Position numbers and translations under genes: made by a program. A stretch of 64,000 nucleotides of DNA from Vallitalea longa (GTDB lineage Bacteria > Bacillota > Clostridia > Lachnospirales > Vallitaleaceae). The stretch lies in the NCBI RefSeq assembly GCF_027923465.1, contig NZ_BRLB01000004.1, forward strand, positions 1 to 64,000, read 5' to 3'. Below the pieces are notes generated by a model. That model saw only the letters and a program-made list of their open reading frames with translations, was not told the origin of the DNA and did not search any database. This document shows, in pieces, positions 36,769 to 46,102 of the stretch. Position 1 is the stretch's first letter. Each line of letters begins with the position of its first letter.

Positions 36769-36803
36769 TAATCATAGAAATCTCAATTATGAAGAAGTGA
36801 AAA

Positions 36804-38024
36804 ATGAAAGGAGAAATTATTATTAGTGAATTAGTGATTAAAAACGTTAAAGTAATAGGTTGTAACCCTAATGGGAAAAATCTGCTGACTGTTAAAATTG
36901 AGACATCAGATCCCAGTATATATGGATTAGGATGTGCAACTTTACATCAAAGATATTTAGCTGTAAAAGTTGTGATTGAAGAATATTTGAAACCGTTTCT
37001 AATTGGAAAAGATCCTAGAAATATAGAAGATATATGGCATTCATCATATATAAGTGGATATTGGAGAAGTGGTCCTGTCCTAAATAATGCTTTATCAGGT
37101 GTTGATATGGCTTTGTGGGATATTAAGGGTAAAATGGCAGATATGCCTTTATACCAGATGTTTGGAGGTAAAACAAGAGCAGCAATCTCTGCATATGTAC
37201 ATGCTAAAGGGAATTCGTTGGAAGAGGTAGAAAAGAATATAAGGAAATTCATTAGTCAGGGATATAAATATATAAGATGTCAAATTGGTGAATATGGCGG
37301 AGATTTTCACAATACCAAAACACCAGATAATCTACCGAAAGGGGTATATTTTGATCCAGAGGATTACATGAATAGTACAATCGAATTATTGGAATATCTG
37401 AAAAACAATATAGAAGATAAAGTTTATTTTCTTCATGATGTTCATGAAAGACTAGATCCAGTAAGAGCCATAAGATTTGCTAAAGAACTGGAAAAATATA
37501 ATTTATTCTACTTAGAGGATATATTGCCACCAGAAAATCAAGAGTGGTTGAAAATGTTAAGAAATCAAACAGCGATACCTATAGCAATGGGAGAATTATA
37601 TAGTAATACTATTGAGTGGAAAAGTGTCATATCAGAAAGACTTATTGATTATATTCGTATACATATAAGTGATATAGGAGGGATAACACCAGCTAAAAAA
37701 ATAGCTGCTGTTTCTGAAGCCTATGGAATCAAGACTGCATGGCATGGACCACCAGATTTAACACCTATAGGAATGGCTGCTAATATACATTTGGATATTT
37801 CATCAATCAATGCAGGTATCCAAGAATATTGTGCCATAAATGAAACTATGCGTGAAATATTTATTGGAGCTCCTGAGCCAGTTGAGGGATATTTCTATCC
37901 AATTGATAGGCCGGGTATCGGTGTAGATATAGATGAAGAAAAAGCTATGGAGTATCCTTGCGTCAATGAACTTCCTGAATGGACTAATGCCAGATTACCT
38001 GACGGGACATCAGTTAAACCTTAA
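36804..38024 (+). CDS. Enolase-superfamily sugar acid dehydratase, ManD/RspA type
   Basis: 406 residues. The opening VIKNVKVIGCNPNGKNLLTVKIETSDPSIYGLG, ALWDIKGKMADMPLYQMFGGKTR, FLHDVHERLDP, YLEDILPPENQ, the GELYSN segment and the ending PEWTNARLPDGTSVKP match D-mannonate dehydratase ManD and its RspA relatives. Members dehydrate D-mannonate and/or D-gluconate to 2-keto-3-deoxygluconate, or have very low activity and a regulatory role; which applies here cannot be told. The start is taken at ATG 36804, whose ribosome site is weak. UxuA, an unrelated mannonate dehydratase, is encoded next. Confidence 0.82.
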   Translation: MKGEIIISELVIKNVKVIGCNPNGKNLLTVKIETSDPSIYGLGCATLHQRYLAVKVVIEEYLKPFLIGKDPRNIEDIWHSSYISGYWRSGPVLNNALSGVDMALWDIKGKMADMPLYQMFGGKTRAAISAYVHAKGNSLEEVEKNIRKFISQGYKYIRCQIGEYGGDFHNTKTPDNLPKGVYFDPEDYMNSTIELLEYLKNNIEDKVYFLHDVHERLDPVRAIRFAKELEKYNLFYLEDILPPENQEWLKMLRNQTAIPIAMGELYSNTIEWKSVISERLIDYIRIHISDIGGITPAKKIAAVSEAYGIKTAWHGPPDLTPIGMAANIHLDISSINAGIQEYCAINETMREIFIGAPEPVEGYFYPIDRPGIGVDIDEEKAMEYPCVNELPEWTNARLPDGTSVKP

Positions 38025-38048
38025 TAATATATTTGAAAGGAGTATTTA

Positions 38049-39167
38049 ATGAAATTATCGTTTAGATGGTTTGGCGATAACGACCCTGTGAAATTATCAT
38101 ATATTCGCCAAATACCAATGGTTTCAACAATAGTTACAGATGTAAAAGCTGAAGAAGTTGGAGGAATAATACCAGCAAGTAAGATAAAAGATTATAAAGG
38201 GAAAATTAATAGGCCTGGATTGAAATTCGAAGTTTTCGAGAGTTTGCCAGTTCACTATAGCATTAAATTAGGTTTAGCCAGTAGAGATAAATATATAGAT
38301 AATTATAAGAAAAATATCAGGATGTTAGGTGCAATGGGTATAAAGGTTATAGCATATAATTTTAGACCTATTTTTAGATGGGCCAGAACTGATATTAATA
38401 AAGAATTACTGGATAAATCAACAGTATCAGTTTATGATAAAGCAGATGAAGAAAAAATAAATCCTTTTACTAATTGTACAGATACCTCTCAGTGGCATAA
38501 AAAACATTCAAGATATATTTATGAACGTCAGCTTACCACAGATTTAACGTTTGATGGGTATTATACAAAAGAATCTACTAGTAGACTTAGAAAGTTAAGA
38601 CAACAATATCAAGATATTGGTAAAGAAGGATTATGGAAAAATCTGCAATATTTTCTCAATGAAATAATACCAGTTGCTGAAAGTTGTGATGTAAAGATGG
38701 CAATACATCCTGATGATCCACCTTGGGATATTTTTGGTGTTCCAAGACTGATTACTGATGAAACATCATTAGATAGGCTCCTTGATTGTTATGATAGTCC
38801 TCATAATTGTATAACACTTTGCAGTGGTACACTTGCTAGTATACAAGATACCAATATCATTAATTTGGCAGACAAATACTCTAGAATGGATAGAATAGCA
38901 TTTGCTCATATCAGGAATGTAAAATGTGGTTCTGATTCAGTAGAAGAATGTGCTCACTATAGTGGATATGGATCTATAGATATGGTTAAATTATTGGATG
39001 CATTATATAAGAATAATTATGACGGATATATTCGTTCCGATCATGGTAGAATGATCTGGGGTGAAGAAGGTAAGCCTGGAAATGGAATCTATGATAGAGC
39101 TTTAGGGGCACAATACATATTAGGAATATGGGAATGTCTAGAGAATACGAAGACAAAAAGTGTATAA
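38049..39167 (+). CDS. uxuA: D-mannonate dehydratase UxuA
   Basis: 372 residues, TIM-barrel family. The opening SFRWFGDNDPVKLSYIRQIP, GLKFEVFESLPVHYSIKLG, MAIHPDDPPWDIFGVPR, CSGTL, FAHIRNV and the end RSDHGRMIWGE agree with UxuA, whose Fe/Mn ligands include the listed His and Cys residues. It turns D-mannonate into 2-keto-3-deoxygluconate in glucuronate breakdown. AAAGGAG precedes the ATG. Neither UxaC nor UxuB, which would supply mannonate from glucuronate, is in the window. Confidence 0.9.
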   Translation: MKLSFRWFGDNDPVKLSYIRQIPMVSTIVTDVKAEEVGGIIPASKIKDYKGKINRPGLKFEVFESLPVHYSIKLGLASRDKYIDNYKKNIRMLGAMGIKVIAYNFRPIFRWARTDINKELLDKSTVSVYDKADEEKINPFTNCTDTSQWHKKHSRYIYERQLTTDLTFDGYYTKESTSRLRKLRQQYQDIGKEGLWKNLQYFLNEIIPVAESCDVKMAIHPDDPPWDIFGVPRLITDETSLDRLLDCYDSPHNCITLCSGTLASIQDTNIINLADKYSRMDRIAFAHIRNVKCGSDSVEECAHYSGYGSIDMVKLLDALYKNNYDGYIRSDHGRMIWGEEGKPGNGIYDRALGAQYILGIWECLENTKTKSV

Positions 39168-39225
39168 AGTGGTAGAATGGTATATGTTGCCATATTAGTA
39201 TAGTATTGATGTTAAGGAGAATCAA

Positions 39226-40176
39226 ATGGATAATATATTTTTTACAATTAATGGAGTAGTTCCTATTTTTCTTGTGATAATTATAGGATATATTTTGAAA
39301 CGGTTCAAATTCATTAATGACGAATTTGTAAAGAAATCTACAAGGATAGTATTTAAAGTCAGTTTGCCTTGTATGATATTCCAGAGCGTTAGGGGAGTTG
39401 ATACTAAAGAGTTGTTCAGTACAGAAATAGTTAATTTGATTTTATTTCTGGTAATAACTAATTTAATTCTTTTTATACTATCAAGTATATTAGCTAAGAA
39501 AATAGTTGTTGAAAAAATATCAAGAGGTCCTTTTGTGCAAGGTATAGTAAGAACCAATTTCGTAATTATAGGTTATCCACTAATTCTCAATTTATTTGGT
39601 GAGATAGCTTTTGCAAAAGCTGCTTTACTGACAGCATTCATGATACCCATGTATAATATAATGGCAGTTATTGCACTTACAGTTTTTTTACCCAAAAAGG
39701 AGTCACAGAATAATATTAAATCAACATTGGTTAATTTAGCCAAGAATCCTCTTATCATTGCCATTGTCATAGGGTTGATATTTGCTTATGTACATATAGA
39801 GATACCAAAATTTATAGATAATACTATTGAATATGTTTCACAATTGTCTTTACCGTTATCATTAATATGTATAGGTGCATTTTTCAGTCTTGATAAAGTC
39901 AAAAAGAGCTTGAATTACGCTTTAGTAGTTACATTCATGAAGGTTGTAGTTAATCCCATAATTATTGTATTCATAGCTTATCTCATAGGCTTTAGAGGAG
40001 ATAATTTAGGAATCATTTTGGTTTCTTTTGCCAGCCCTACAGCTATAAGTAGTTTTGCTATGTCAGATGCAATGGATAATGATAGTCAGTTGGCAGCAGC
40101 TATAATCATACTAACTACAGCATTTTCAATAATTAGTTTAATTATAGGAAGTAATGTACTTGTTAGTATAGGATAA
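39226..40176 (+). CDS. AEC-family (auxin efflux carrier) transporter
   Basis: 316 residues with about ten hydrophobic segments; opening VVPIFLVIIIGYILKRF and SLPLSLICIGAFFSL match the AEC family (malate/organic acid permeases such as MleP). In this place it could carry a sugar acid or export a product such as pyruvate or a keto acid, but the substrate is not predictable. AAGGAG precedes the ATG. A strong terminator follows at 40189, which closes the first operon. Confidence 0.75.
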   Translation: MDNIFFTINGVVPIFLVIIIGYILKRFKFINDEFVKKSTRIVFKVSLPCMIFQSVRGVDTKELFSTEIVNLILFLVITNLILFILSSILAKKIVVEKISRGPFVQGIVRTNFVIIGYPLILNLFGEIAFAKAALLTAFMIPMYNIMAVIALTVFLPKKESQNNIKSTLVNLAKNPLIIAIVIGLIFAYVHIEIPKFIDNTIEYVSQLSLPLSLICIGAFFSLDKVKKSLNYALVVTFMKVVVNPIIIVFIAYLIGFRGDNLGIILVSFASPTAISSFAMSDAMDNDSQLAAAIIILTTAFSIISLIIGSNVLVSIG

Positions 40177-40188
40177 TGATATATATAA

Positions 40189-40214
40189 AAGCAGACATGT
40201 AATTTTGTCTGCTT
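40189..40214 (+). terminator. Terminator of the first transporter/uxuA operon
   Basis: AAGCAGACA (40189-40197) and TGTCTGCTT (40206-40214) form a perfect 9-bp stem; the loop includes a T run. Confidence 0.7.
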
Positions 40215-40391
40215 ATACATGAGCAATTATGTTCTACTTGAATTTTTATTAAAAACAGCTATAATATAAGTTAAATTATGTCTTCTTCTTAGCTTTTGAC
40301 TTATTAAAGTTAAGATAGTTAAAGAGATAAGAACAAAAAATAGTTAAAAGCTATATTTTAGTGTAATATATTAAAAATCAAGGAGATTGAT

Positions 40392-41147
40392 ATGGGAAAA
40401 AGTAGAGCAGCAACAAGAACGATAAATATATTAGAATTAGTAGCAAGCAAGTCTAAAGGAATTACATTATCTGAAATTGCTACCCAACTTGATATACCTG
40501 TTACTAGTGTAAACGATATATTAAAGGCATTACTTGACCAAGAAATGATTGAAATTATTGATGAAAGAAGTAAAGTATATGGTATAGGTATCAAAGCCTT
40601 TTATATCGGTAATGCATTCATACAGAATACAACTCTCATCGATAAAGCTAAATCTGTTGTTGAAGACTTAGGTAATATTCTTAATAAAACTGTTTTTTTA
40701 GGTAAAGAAGTACATCATAAGATAACATACATATATAAATACGAACCTAAAAATCTCCTAATAGCAACTTGTCCTATAGGTAGTCGTACTAGTTTACATT
40801 GTACTGCTTTGGGTAAATGTATATTGGCTCATAATGATGAGTTACTTGAAAGTATATCCAAAACACCACTGTTAAGGAAAACAAAATATACTATCACAGA
40901 TTATAATGAGTTATATAAGGAAATCCAAAATGTTAAGATTAAAGGATATGCAGTAGATGATCGTGAACAAAACGAATATTTACTTTGTATCGGAGCTCCT
41001 ATTTTTGATAGTAACAATAGTGTTATTGCCGCATTAAGTATTAGTGGATTATATAATGACAATACTAATGTTCAGCAAGAAGCCGAAATTTTAATGGAAA
41101 AAGCAGCTATAATATCAACAAAAATGGGTTACGTAGATAATAATTAA
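40392..41147 (+). CDS. IclR-family transcriptional regulator
   Basis: 251 residues, ATG after AAGGAGA. An N-terminal winged helix (GITLSEIATQLDIPVTSVNDILKAL, about 20-45) is followed by the IclR effector domain with SLHCTALGKCILAH and the C-terminal CIGAPIFDSNNSVIAALSISG. IclR proteins often control sugar-acid breakdown (KdgR in pectin utilisers senses KDG). It precedes the heparinase-family operon and has its own terminator, so it is a good candidate to bind the palindromes at 41402 and 41547. Confidence 0.88.
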   Translation: MGKSRAATRTINILELVASKSKGITLSEIATQLDIPVTSVNDILKALLDQEMIEIIDERSKVYGIGIKAFYIGNAFIQNTTLIDKAKSVVEDLGNILNKTVFLGKEVHHKITYIYKYEPKNLLIATCPIGSRTSLHCTALGKCILAHNDELLESISKTPLLRKTKYTITDYNELYKEIQNVKIKGYAVDDREQNEYLLCIGAPIFDSNNSVIAALSISGLYNDNTNVQQEAEILMEKAAIISTKMGYVDNN

Positions 41148-41183
41148 AAAAAGAATAAGATAAAAAGAAATATATTAATATTG

Positions 41184-41228
41184 CCGTAAGAATTTTGTAT
41201 ATACGTTATATACCCTTGATTCTTGCGG
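41184..41228 (+). terminator. Terminator after the IclR gene
   Basis: CCGTAAGAAT pairs with ATTCTTGCGG, and inside it GTATATA pairs with TATATAC; GAATTTTT follows. Confidence 0.75.
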
Positions 41229-41355
41229 TGAATTTTTGCCTAAAAGCTTATACATAATTGATATTCTAATTATATTCTTAGTGAAAATATATATATTTAT
41301 TCCGTCATATATTCAAGAAAGTCACATATAATAAATAATAATTTATAAAAAAGGC

Positions 41356-41384
41356 TAGACAAACATGGTAGAATTTGCTATAAT
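41356..41384 (+). promoter_or_regulatory. Promoter of the lyase / second transporter operon
   Basis: TAGACA at 41356-41361, 17-base spacer, perfect TATAAT at 41379-41384. The leader to the first gene is about 230 bases, without an ORF. A second TATAAT (41532-41537) with a weak -35 may be an additional promoter. Confidence 0.7.
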
Positions 41385-41399
41385 ACTTTTAACGTATTA

Positions 41400-41417
41400 A
41401 TTACGTATATGCGTAAT
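41400..41417. promoter_or_regulatory. Operator-like imperfect palindrome near the lyase operon start
   Basis: ATTACGTATATGCGTAAT is an 18-bp palindrome with one mismatched pair, about 10 bases after the predicted transcription start. Its core CGTATATGCG differs by one base from the manA palindrome core. Confidence 0.55.
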
Positions 41418-41546
41418 AGGTGCGAATGGTGGTAACCTATTTACATTAAAAAGTGATTAATATATTTATTGGATGGATTTAATAAATAAAAAAGAGATTT
41501 ATTATAATTTAAAAAATATTTTTTTTGAGAATATAATCGTAACCAA

Positions 41547-41563
41547 TACGTATATACGAAATA
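41547..41563. promoter_or_regulatory. Second operator-like palindrome before the lyase operon
   Basis: TACGTATATACGAA (41547-41560) differs by one base from the perfect manA palindrome, and 15 bases (41549-41563) are identical to 30510-30524. It lies ten bases after a second TATAAT. Confidence 0.6.
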
Positions 41564-41624
41564 CTCTACTATATAAATGAATCTATAATAATCAAGAAAA
41601 TAATAAAATACTGGAGTGGAAGTA

Positions 41625-43613
41625 ATGGACAGATATATTTTTATAAACAACAGTATAGAAAATCTAAGAAAAGAAATTAAAACAACTAAAGCAGATTTTT
41701 TTAAGCGTTTATATGAGCAATGTAGATTATATGCTAACGCGCAACTACCTGAGGAACATCCGAAAGCCAGTACAACATATATGGGGATGGGTTGTGCTAA
41801 TTTATCACTGGCATATCTACTTACAAAGCAACAACATTATCTTGATGAAGCAAGAAGATGGATATTTACATGTGTTAACTACCCTCATTGGGGAAATGCT
41901 CATCTTGTAGATGTTGACCTATCTGCGGCTTGGATATTGTTTGGACTTGGACTTTCTTATGATTGGTTGAAAGATGATCTGGAAGTTGAAGAAAGAAAAA
42001 AACTTAGAGAAAAAATAATTCTTCAAGCTGAGATAATGTATAAATTTAAAGTTGAGACAGAAGGCGAAGGATGGTCTACTAATTACTTCCAAAATCATAA
42101 CTGGATTAACTTAACAGGTCTTGCGACTGCCGGATATGCTCTTGCTGATGAATATCCAAGAGCTCAGAAATGGATTGATTCGGCTAAAGAAAATTTCGAT
42201 TTCGTATATAGTGTCTTGGCAAATGATGGTAGTGACTATGAAGGTGTTGTGTATTGGAGATATGGTGCTATGTGGCTATTTATCTATGCTCACTTATTAA
42301 AAGAAAGAGAAGGAATAGATTATTTTAGAAAGTGTGATTTTCTAAAAAATACATTTTACTATAGATTATATCAGGCCGCACCAAATCTAGAAGAACAAAT
42401 TAATTTTGGAGACTGTCATGATAGACGAAGCGGTCATTCGACAGCAATATATTACAAGGTAGCAGCAGAATACAATAATGGACATGCACAAAAACTTGCA
42501 AATCTGGTCAGAGAAAAATTCTTATATAGAGAAGCAAGTGAATCCCAAGTAAAACCGGGTATATTGCCAGAATGTTTATTTGAATTATTGTTCTATGATC
42601 CAAAAGTGGAGGAGAAGGATTTTGATGATCTTGATCTTGTAAGATATTTTGAAGATCTGGGATTAGTTGTCATCAGAAGTTCATGGAGCGAAGATGCAAC
42701 TCATTTTTCTTTTAAGACAAGTTATCCGGGAGGAAAAACTCAATGGGATAATCTTTGGAAATTGAAGGAAGAAAAAAATTATAATTGTTTTGGTTTGTCT
42801 CATCAACATCCTGATAATAACTCTTTCATACTGAATTCCAATAATACATTCTTAACCATAGATGATGGATATAACAGAACAGTTAAAGCTTCAGATCATA
42901 ATGTCGTCATTGTTGATGGTAAAGGATATGAAGATGAAAATCAAAATAATATATGGAAAAATTACACCAAAGATATGGTCGGAGAAATTGAGACATTCAG
43001 AAATGAAGAACACTATGTATATGTAGTCGGTGAGACATCTAGGATGTATAAAAAAGAATTAAAGCTAAGAAGATTCGCGAGACATGTACTTCATACCAAG
43101 AATTCATATTTCATCGTAATGGATGAATTGATGAGTGATGATCCTCACAAATATACATTTGTACTGCATTCAGATGTGTTCCCTCAGGTCCAACAAAATG
43201 GGGAGTTCTTGTATGAAAATGGACCAGCACAGATGAAAGTGATAAATGTTTCTCCAGTAGAGACGGAGTACGAATTGTTAGAAAATAATGTACGCGCGAT
43301 TATGACTACTCAGCAACCTGATAAATTCAGAGAATGTAGAATGAAGACTTTACATATTTCCAATAAATCCAAACAGAAGGATTTATGTTTCTTGAATGTA
43401 ATTATGCCAAGTAAAGCAGATGACAATTCATTAGTTGTAGAGAAGATAAATACTGAGGATTGCTTCGGTGTAGAAATAATAGACAAAGATTCTTCAGAGA
43501 TTTTGCTATATTCATATGATGATAAAGTTAAATATAAAAACAATACATATGATTCGAAGGGCGTTCTGTTGAAGTTGCAGAATAATATAGTGCAGAAGGT
43601 CATTAAGTTATGA
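41625..43613 (+). CDS. Heparinase II/III-family polysaccharide lyase
   Basis: 662 residues from ATG 41625, eight bases after GGAG; the GTG at 41616 overlaps that site. The N-terminal half is an alpha/alpha toroid with the substrate motif NHNW (157-160), and the C-terminal half is a beta-sandwich with GLSHQHPDNNSFILN (about 395) as the heparinase C-domain signature. No signal peptide is visible, so it acts inside the cell on imported oligosaccharides. Such enzymes cut uronic-acid linkages by beta-elimination (alginate oligomers or glycosaminoglycans). The exact PL family (PL15, PL21 or another) cannot be decided by eye. The stop overlaps the next start (ATGA). Confidence 0.8.
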   Translation: MDRYIFINNSIENLRKEIKTTKADFFKRLYEQCRLYANAQLPEEHPKASTTYMGMGCANLSLAYLLTKQQHYLDEARRWIFTCVNYPHWGNAHLVDVDLSAAWILFGLGLSYDWLKDDLEVEERKKLREKIILQAEIMYKFKVETEGEGWSTNYFQNHNWINLTGLATAGYALADEYPRAQKWIDSAKENFDFVYSVLANDGSDYEGVVYWRYGAMWLFIYAHLLKEREGIDYFRKCDFLKNTFYYRLYQAAPNLEEQINFGDCHDRRSGHSTAIYYKVAAEYNNGHAQKLANLVREKFLYREASESQVKPGILPECLFELLFYDPKVEEKDFDDLDLVRYFEDLGLVVIRSSWSEDATHFSFKTSYPGGKTQWDNLWKLKEEKNYNCFGLSHQHPDNNSFILNSNNTFLTIDDGYNRTVKASDHNVVIVDGKGYEDENQNNIWKNYTKDMVGEIETFRNEEHYVYVVGETSRMYKKELKLRRFARHVLHTKNSYFIVMDELMSDDPHKYTFVLHSDVFPQVQQNGEFLYENGPAQMKVINVSPVETEYELLENNVRAIMTTQQPDKFRECRMKTLHISNKSKQKDLCFLNVIMPSKADDNSLVVEKINTEDCFGVEIIDKDSSEILLYSYDDKVKYKNNTYDSKGVLLKLQNNIVQKVIKL

Positions 43614-44170
43614 TTGATAGTATTGAAAAATATCGTTTGTTTGACTTGATTTTATTGTCTGTCATAGCTGTTGTTTGTGAAATTGTCGGAGAGATTTTAC
43701 ATATTACTTTACCTGGTGCAGGGTATTATCTGAGTTTTTCTATATTGATAGCATTGATTGCTATGATCCGTTGGGGAAAATGGGGAGCTGTTGTATATAT
43801 TGTCGCAGGTATTCCTATGATATTCCTTCATGATTCAAGTGTAATAGAAAATATTATATTATATCCAATTGCTAATGCTTTTATCGCAGTTTCATGTATA
43901 GTGTTCAGATTCGTTGATAGGGACAGGATTAAAGATAATATCATCAGATTATTCTTGTTCACTGTAACAGCATATCTTGGTGTATCAATTGGAAAAGGTG
44001 TAGGGATATTCATACTTACAGGTGTATTTAGTAAGTCGGCGGCATATTATTTCCTGACTCAATTATTTAATATGACAATGGTTTTTTTGATATTAATTAT
44101 CATTAAACATAGAAATGGTCTTCTAGTTAATATGAACACCTATCTATTACAACATGGACAAAAAGTATAA
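43610..44170 (+). CDS. ECF-transporter S-component-like membrane protein, substrate unknown
   Basis: 186 residues with about six hydrophobic segments. The opening FDLILLSVIAVVCEIVGEIL and the small six-helix layout resemble the substrate-binding (S) subunits of ECF transporters, but no signature tied to a vitamin was seen and no EcfA/EcfT genes are nearby. The start overlaps the lyase stop by four bases, so the two are translationally coupled. It is 19 bases from the next permease gene. Confidence 0.5.
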   Translation: MIDSIEKYRLFDLILLSVIAVVCEIVGEILHITLPGAGYYLSFSILIALIAMIRWGKWGAVVYIVAGIPMIFLHDSSVIENIILYPIANAFIAVSCIVFRFVDRDRIKDNIIRLFLFTVTAYLGVSIGKGVGIFILTGVFSKSAAYYFLTQLFNMTMVFLILIIIKHRNGLLVNMNTYLLQHGQKV

Positions 44171-44188
44171 TAACACAGGAGGAAAATT

Positions 44189-45154
44189 ATGCGTAAAATT
44201 GAGACTGCTAGGGCGCAAAACAAAGTTGTAAATTATGCAAAGATCATTATGACTGATTGGCGTTTATATGCATTACTCTTACCAATGATAATCTGGTATC
44301 TGTTATGGATGTATAAGCCCATGGGGGGACTCCTTATTGCATTCAAGAATTTCCAGCCTAACCTTGGAATAGGTGGCAGCGATTTTGTTGGATTTTCAAA
44401 CTTTATTAGTCTAATTGCAGGTCCTTATTCAGAACAATTTTGGAGTGCCTTTAGAAACACGTTTTTAATTAGTTTGTATGGGTTGATATTTGGATTTCCT
44501 ATACCTATTATATTGGGAATACTCTTTAGTGACATTTCTAATGTTACCTTTAGAAATATTACTCAGACTTTTTCATATTTACCTCACTTCTTATCAGAAG
44601 TCACTATAACTGGTTTGGCATTGACTCTTCTATATCATGGAGAGGTAAATACAGGTGTAATTGCAAAATTACTGTTTGAAACTAATTTAGTACCTGATGG
44701 TACGAAAATCATCCAGAATGCAAATTATTTCAGACCTCTATACATAATCACTGGAATATGGAAAGAAGCTGGATACAGTTCAATTGTTTATTTTGCAGCT
44801 ATCATGGGTATTTCACCAGTTTTATATGAAGCGATAAAAGTGGATGGAGGTAATAAGTTTCAAGAAATTAGATTCGTTACATTCCCTGGTATGGCACCTA
44901 CGCTTATTATAATGATTATATTAAGAATCGGAAAAATGTTATCCGTAGGGTATGAAAGAATTATTCTATTATACAATGAGAACACTTACAAAACAGCAGA
45001 TGTTCTATCGAGTTTTGTATACAGAATAGGTCTGGAAGGCAGTAATCAAGCCCTGGGAGCTTCAGCAGGTATGTTTAATGCACTTATTGGCTTTGCTCTG
45101 GTAATGGGAGCTAATTTTATCAGTAGACAAGTTTCAGAAACGTCATTATGGTAG
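44189..45154 (+). CDS. Sugar ABC transporter permease, LplB type (second system)
   Basis: 321 residues. It is clearly paralogous to the permease at 33223: DWRLYALLLPMIIWYLLWMYKPMGGLLIAFKNF, the EAA loop EAIKVDGGNKFQEIRFVTFPG and the TSLW end. Six helices. AGGAGG precedes the ATG. It is the first of a permease pair inside the lyase operon. Confidence 0.9.
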   Translation: MRKIETARAQNKVVNYAKIIMTDWRLYALLLPMIIWYLLWMYKPMGGLLIAFKNFQPNLGIGGSDFVGFSNFISLIAGPYSEQFWSAFRNTFLISLYGLIFGFPIPIILGILFSDISNVTFRNITQTFSYLPHFLSEVTITGLALTLLYHGEVNTGVIAKLLFETNLVPDGTKIIQNANYFRPLYIITGIWKEAGYSSIVYFAAIMGISPVLYEAIKVDGGNKFQEIRFVTFPGMAPTLIIMIILRIGKMLSVGYERIILLYNENTYKTADVLSSFVYRIGLEGSNQALGASAGMFNALIGFALVMGANFISRQVSETSLW

Positions 45155-45162
45155 GTGGAAAG

Positions 45163-46026
45163 ATGAATAGATTAAATAAAAGTGAAATAATATTTAAAAT
45201 GTTGGCTTACATATTAGTTGGAGCTTTTGCAATAGTGGCTTTGTATCCTGTTATATATGCTTTTTCAGCATCAATAAGCGGCAAATTAGAATATGAAGCA
45301 GGGAAAATAGTTCTACTTCCCAAAAACATCAATTTTCAAGTGTATAAGCTTATTTACAATGACAAAGGATTTTGGATTTCTTATGTTAATACATTGTTCT
45401 ATACAGTATTCGGTACTGCATGGAGTATGCTTATATCTACTACAGGTGCTTATGCACTAGCAAAGAAAAGATTGCTTTTTAGAAGACAATTCAACTTTTT
45501 GGTTGTATTCACTATGTGGTTCAATGCAGGGATGATTCCTACATACCTTAATTATGTAAATATGGGGGTTAATAATAGATGGGGAATAATATTCGCCTTT
45601 GGTGTACAAGCCTATAACATTATTCTTTTGAGAAACTATTTTGAAGGTGTTCCAAAAGAAATTGATGAAGCAGCGAGGATGGATGGTGTCACTGAATTCC
45701 AGATGCTAAGAAAAATATATATGCCAATGTCAAAAGCTGCATTAGCGACAGTAACACTTTTTTATGCGACAAGCCGTTGGAATGGATATTTCTGGGCTAG
45801 AATGCTATTAAAAAATCCTATGGAATTGAATCTTCAAGTATATATGAGAATTCTCATAGAAAACTATAGGAAGATGTTTGATGATATGCCAATTAATCTA
45901 CCTTATGCAACAGATGCATATATTTATGCGATACTGGTATGTTCCATAATACCTGTATTGATAATATATCCTTACATTCAACAGTATTTTGCTAGAGGTG
46001 TTAATTTGGGTGGAGTAAAAGGTTAG
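45163..46026 (+). CDS. Sugar ABC transporter permease, YtcP type (second system)
   Basis: 287 residues from ATG 45163, after AGGTGG; an ATG at 45148 overlaps the previous stop but has no ribosome site. The EAA loop EAARMDGVTEFQMLRKIYMPM and the C-terminal YFARGVNLGGVKG match the YtcP partner and the paralogue at 34179. Confidence 0.9.
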   Translation: MNRLNKSEIIFKMLAYILVGAFAIVALYPVIYAFSASISGKLEYEAGKIVLLPKNINFQVYKLIYNDKGFWISYVNTLFYTVFGTAWSMLISTTGAYALAKKRLLFRRQFNFLVVFTMWFNAGMIPTYLNYVNMGVNNRWGIIFAFGVQAYNIILLRNYFEGVPKEIDEAARMDGVTEFQMLRKIYMPMSKAALATVTLFYATSRWNGYFWARMLLKNPMELNLQVYMRILIENYRKMFDDMPINLPYATDAYIYAILVCSIIPVLIIYPYIQQYFARGVNLGGVKG

Positions 46027-46102
46027 TTACATATATTACAATTACATGTTAAGTATTTTACATGTATCAACATGTTAAATAATAAAATCTAGGAGGTATT
46101 CT

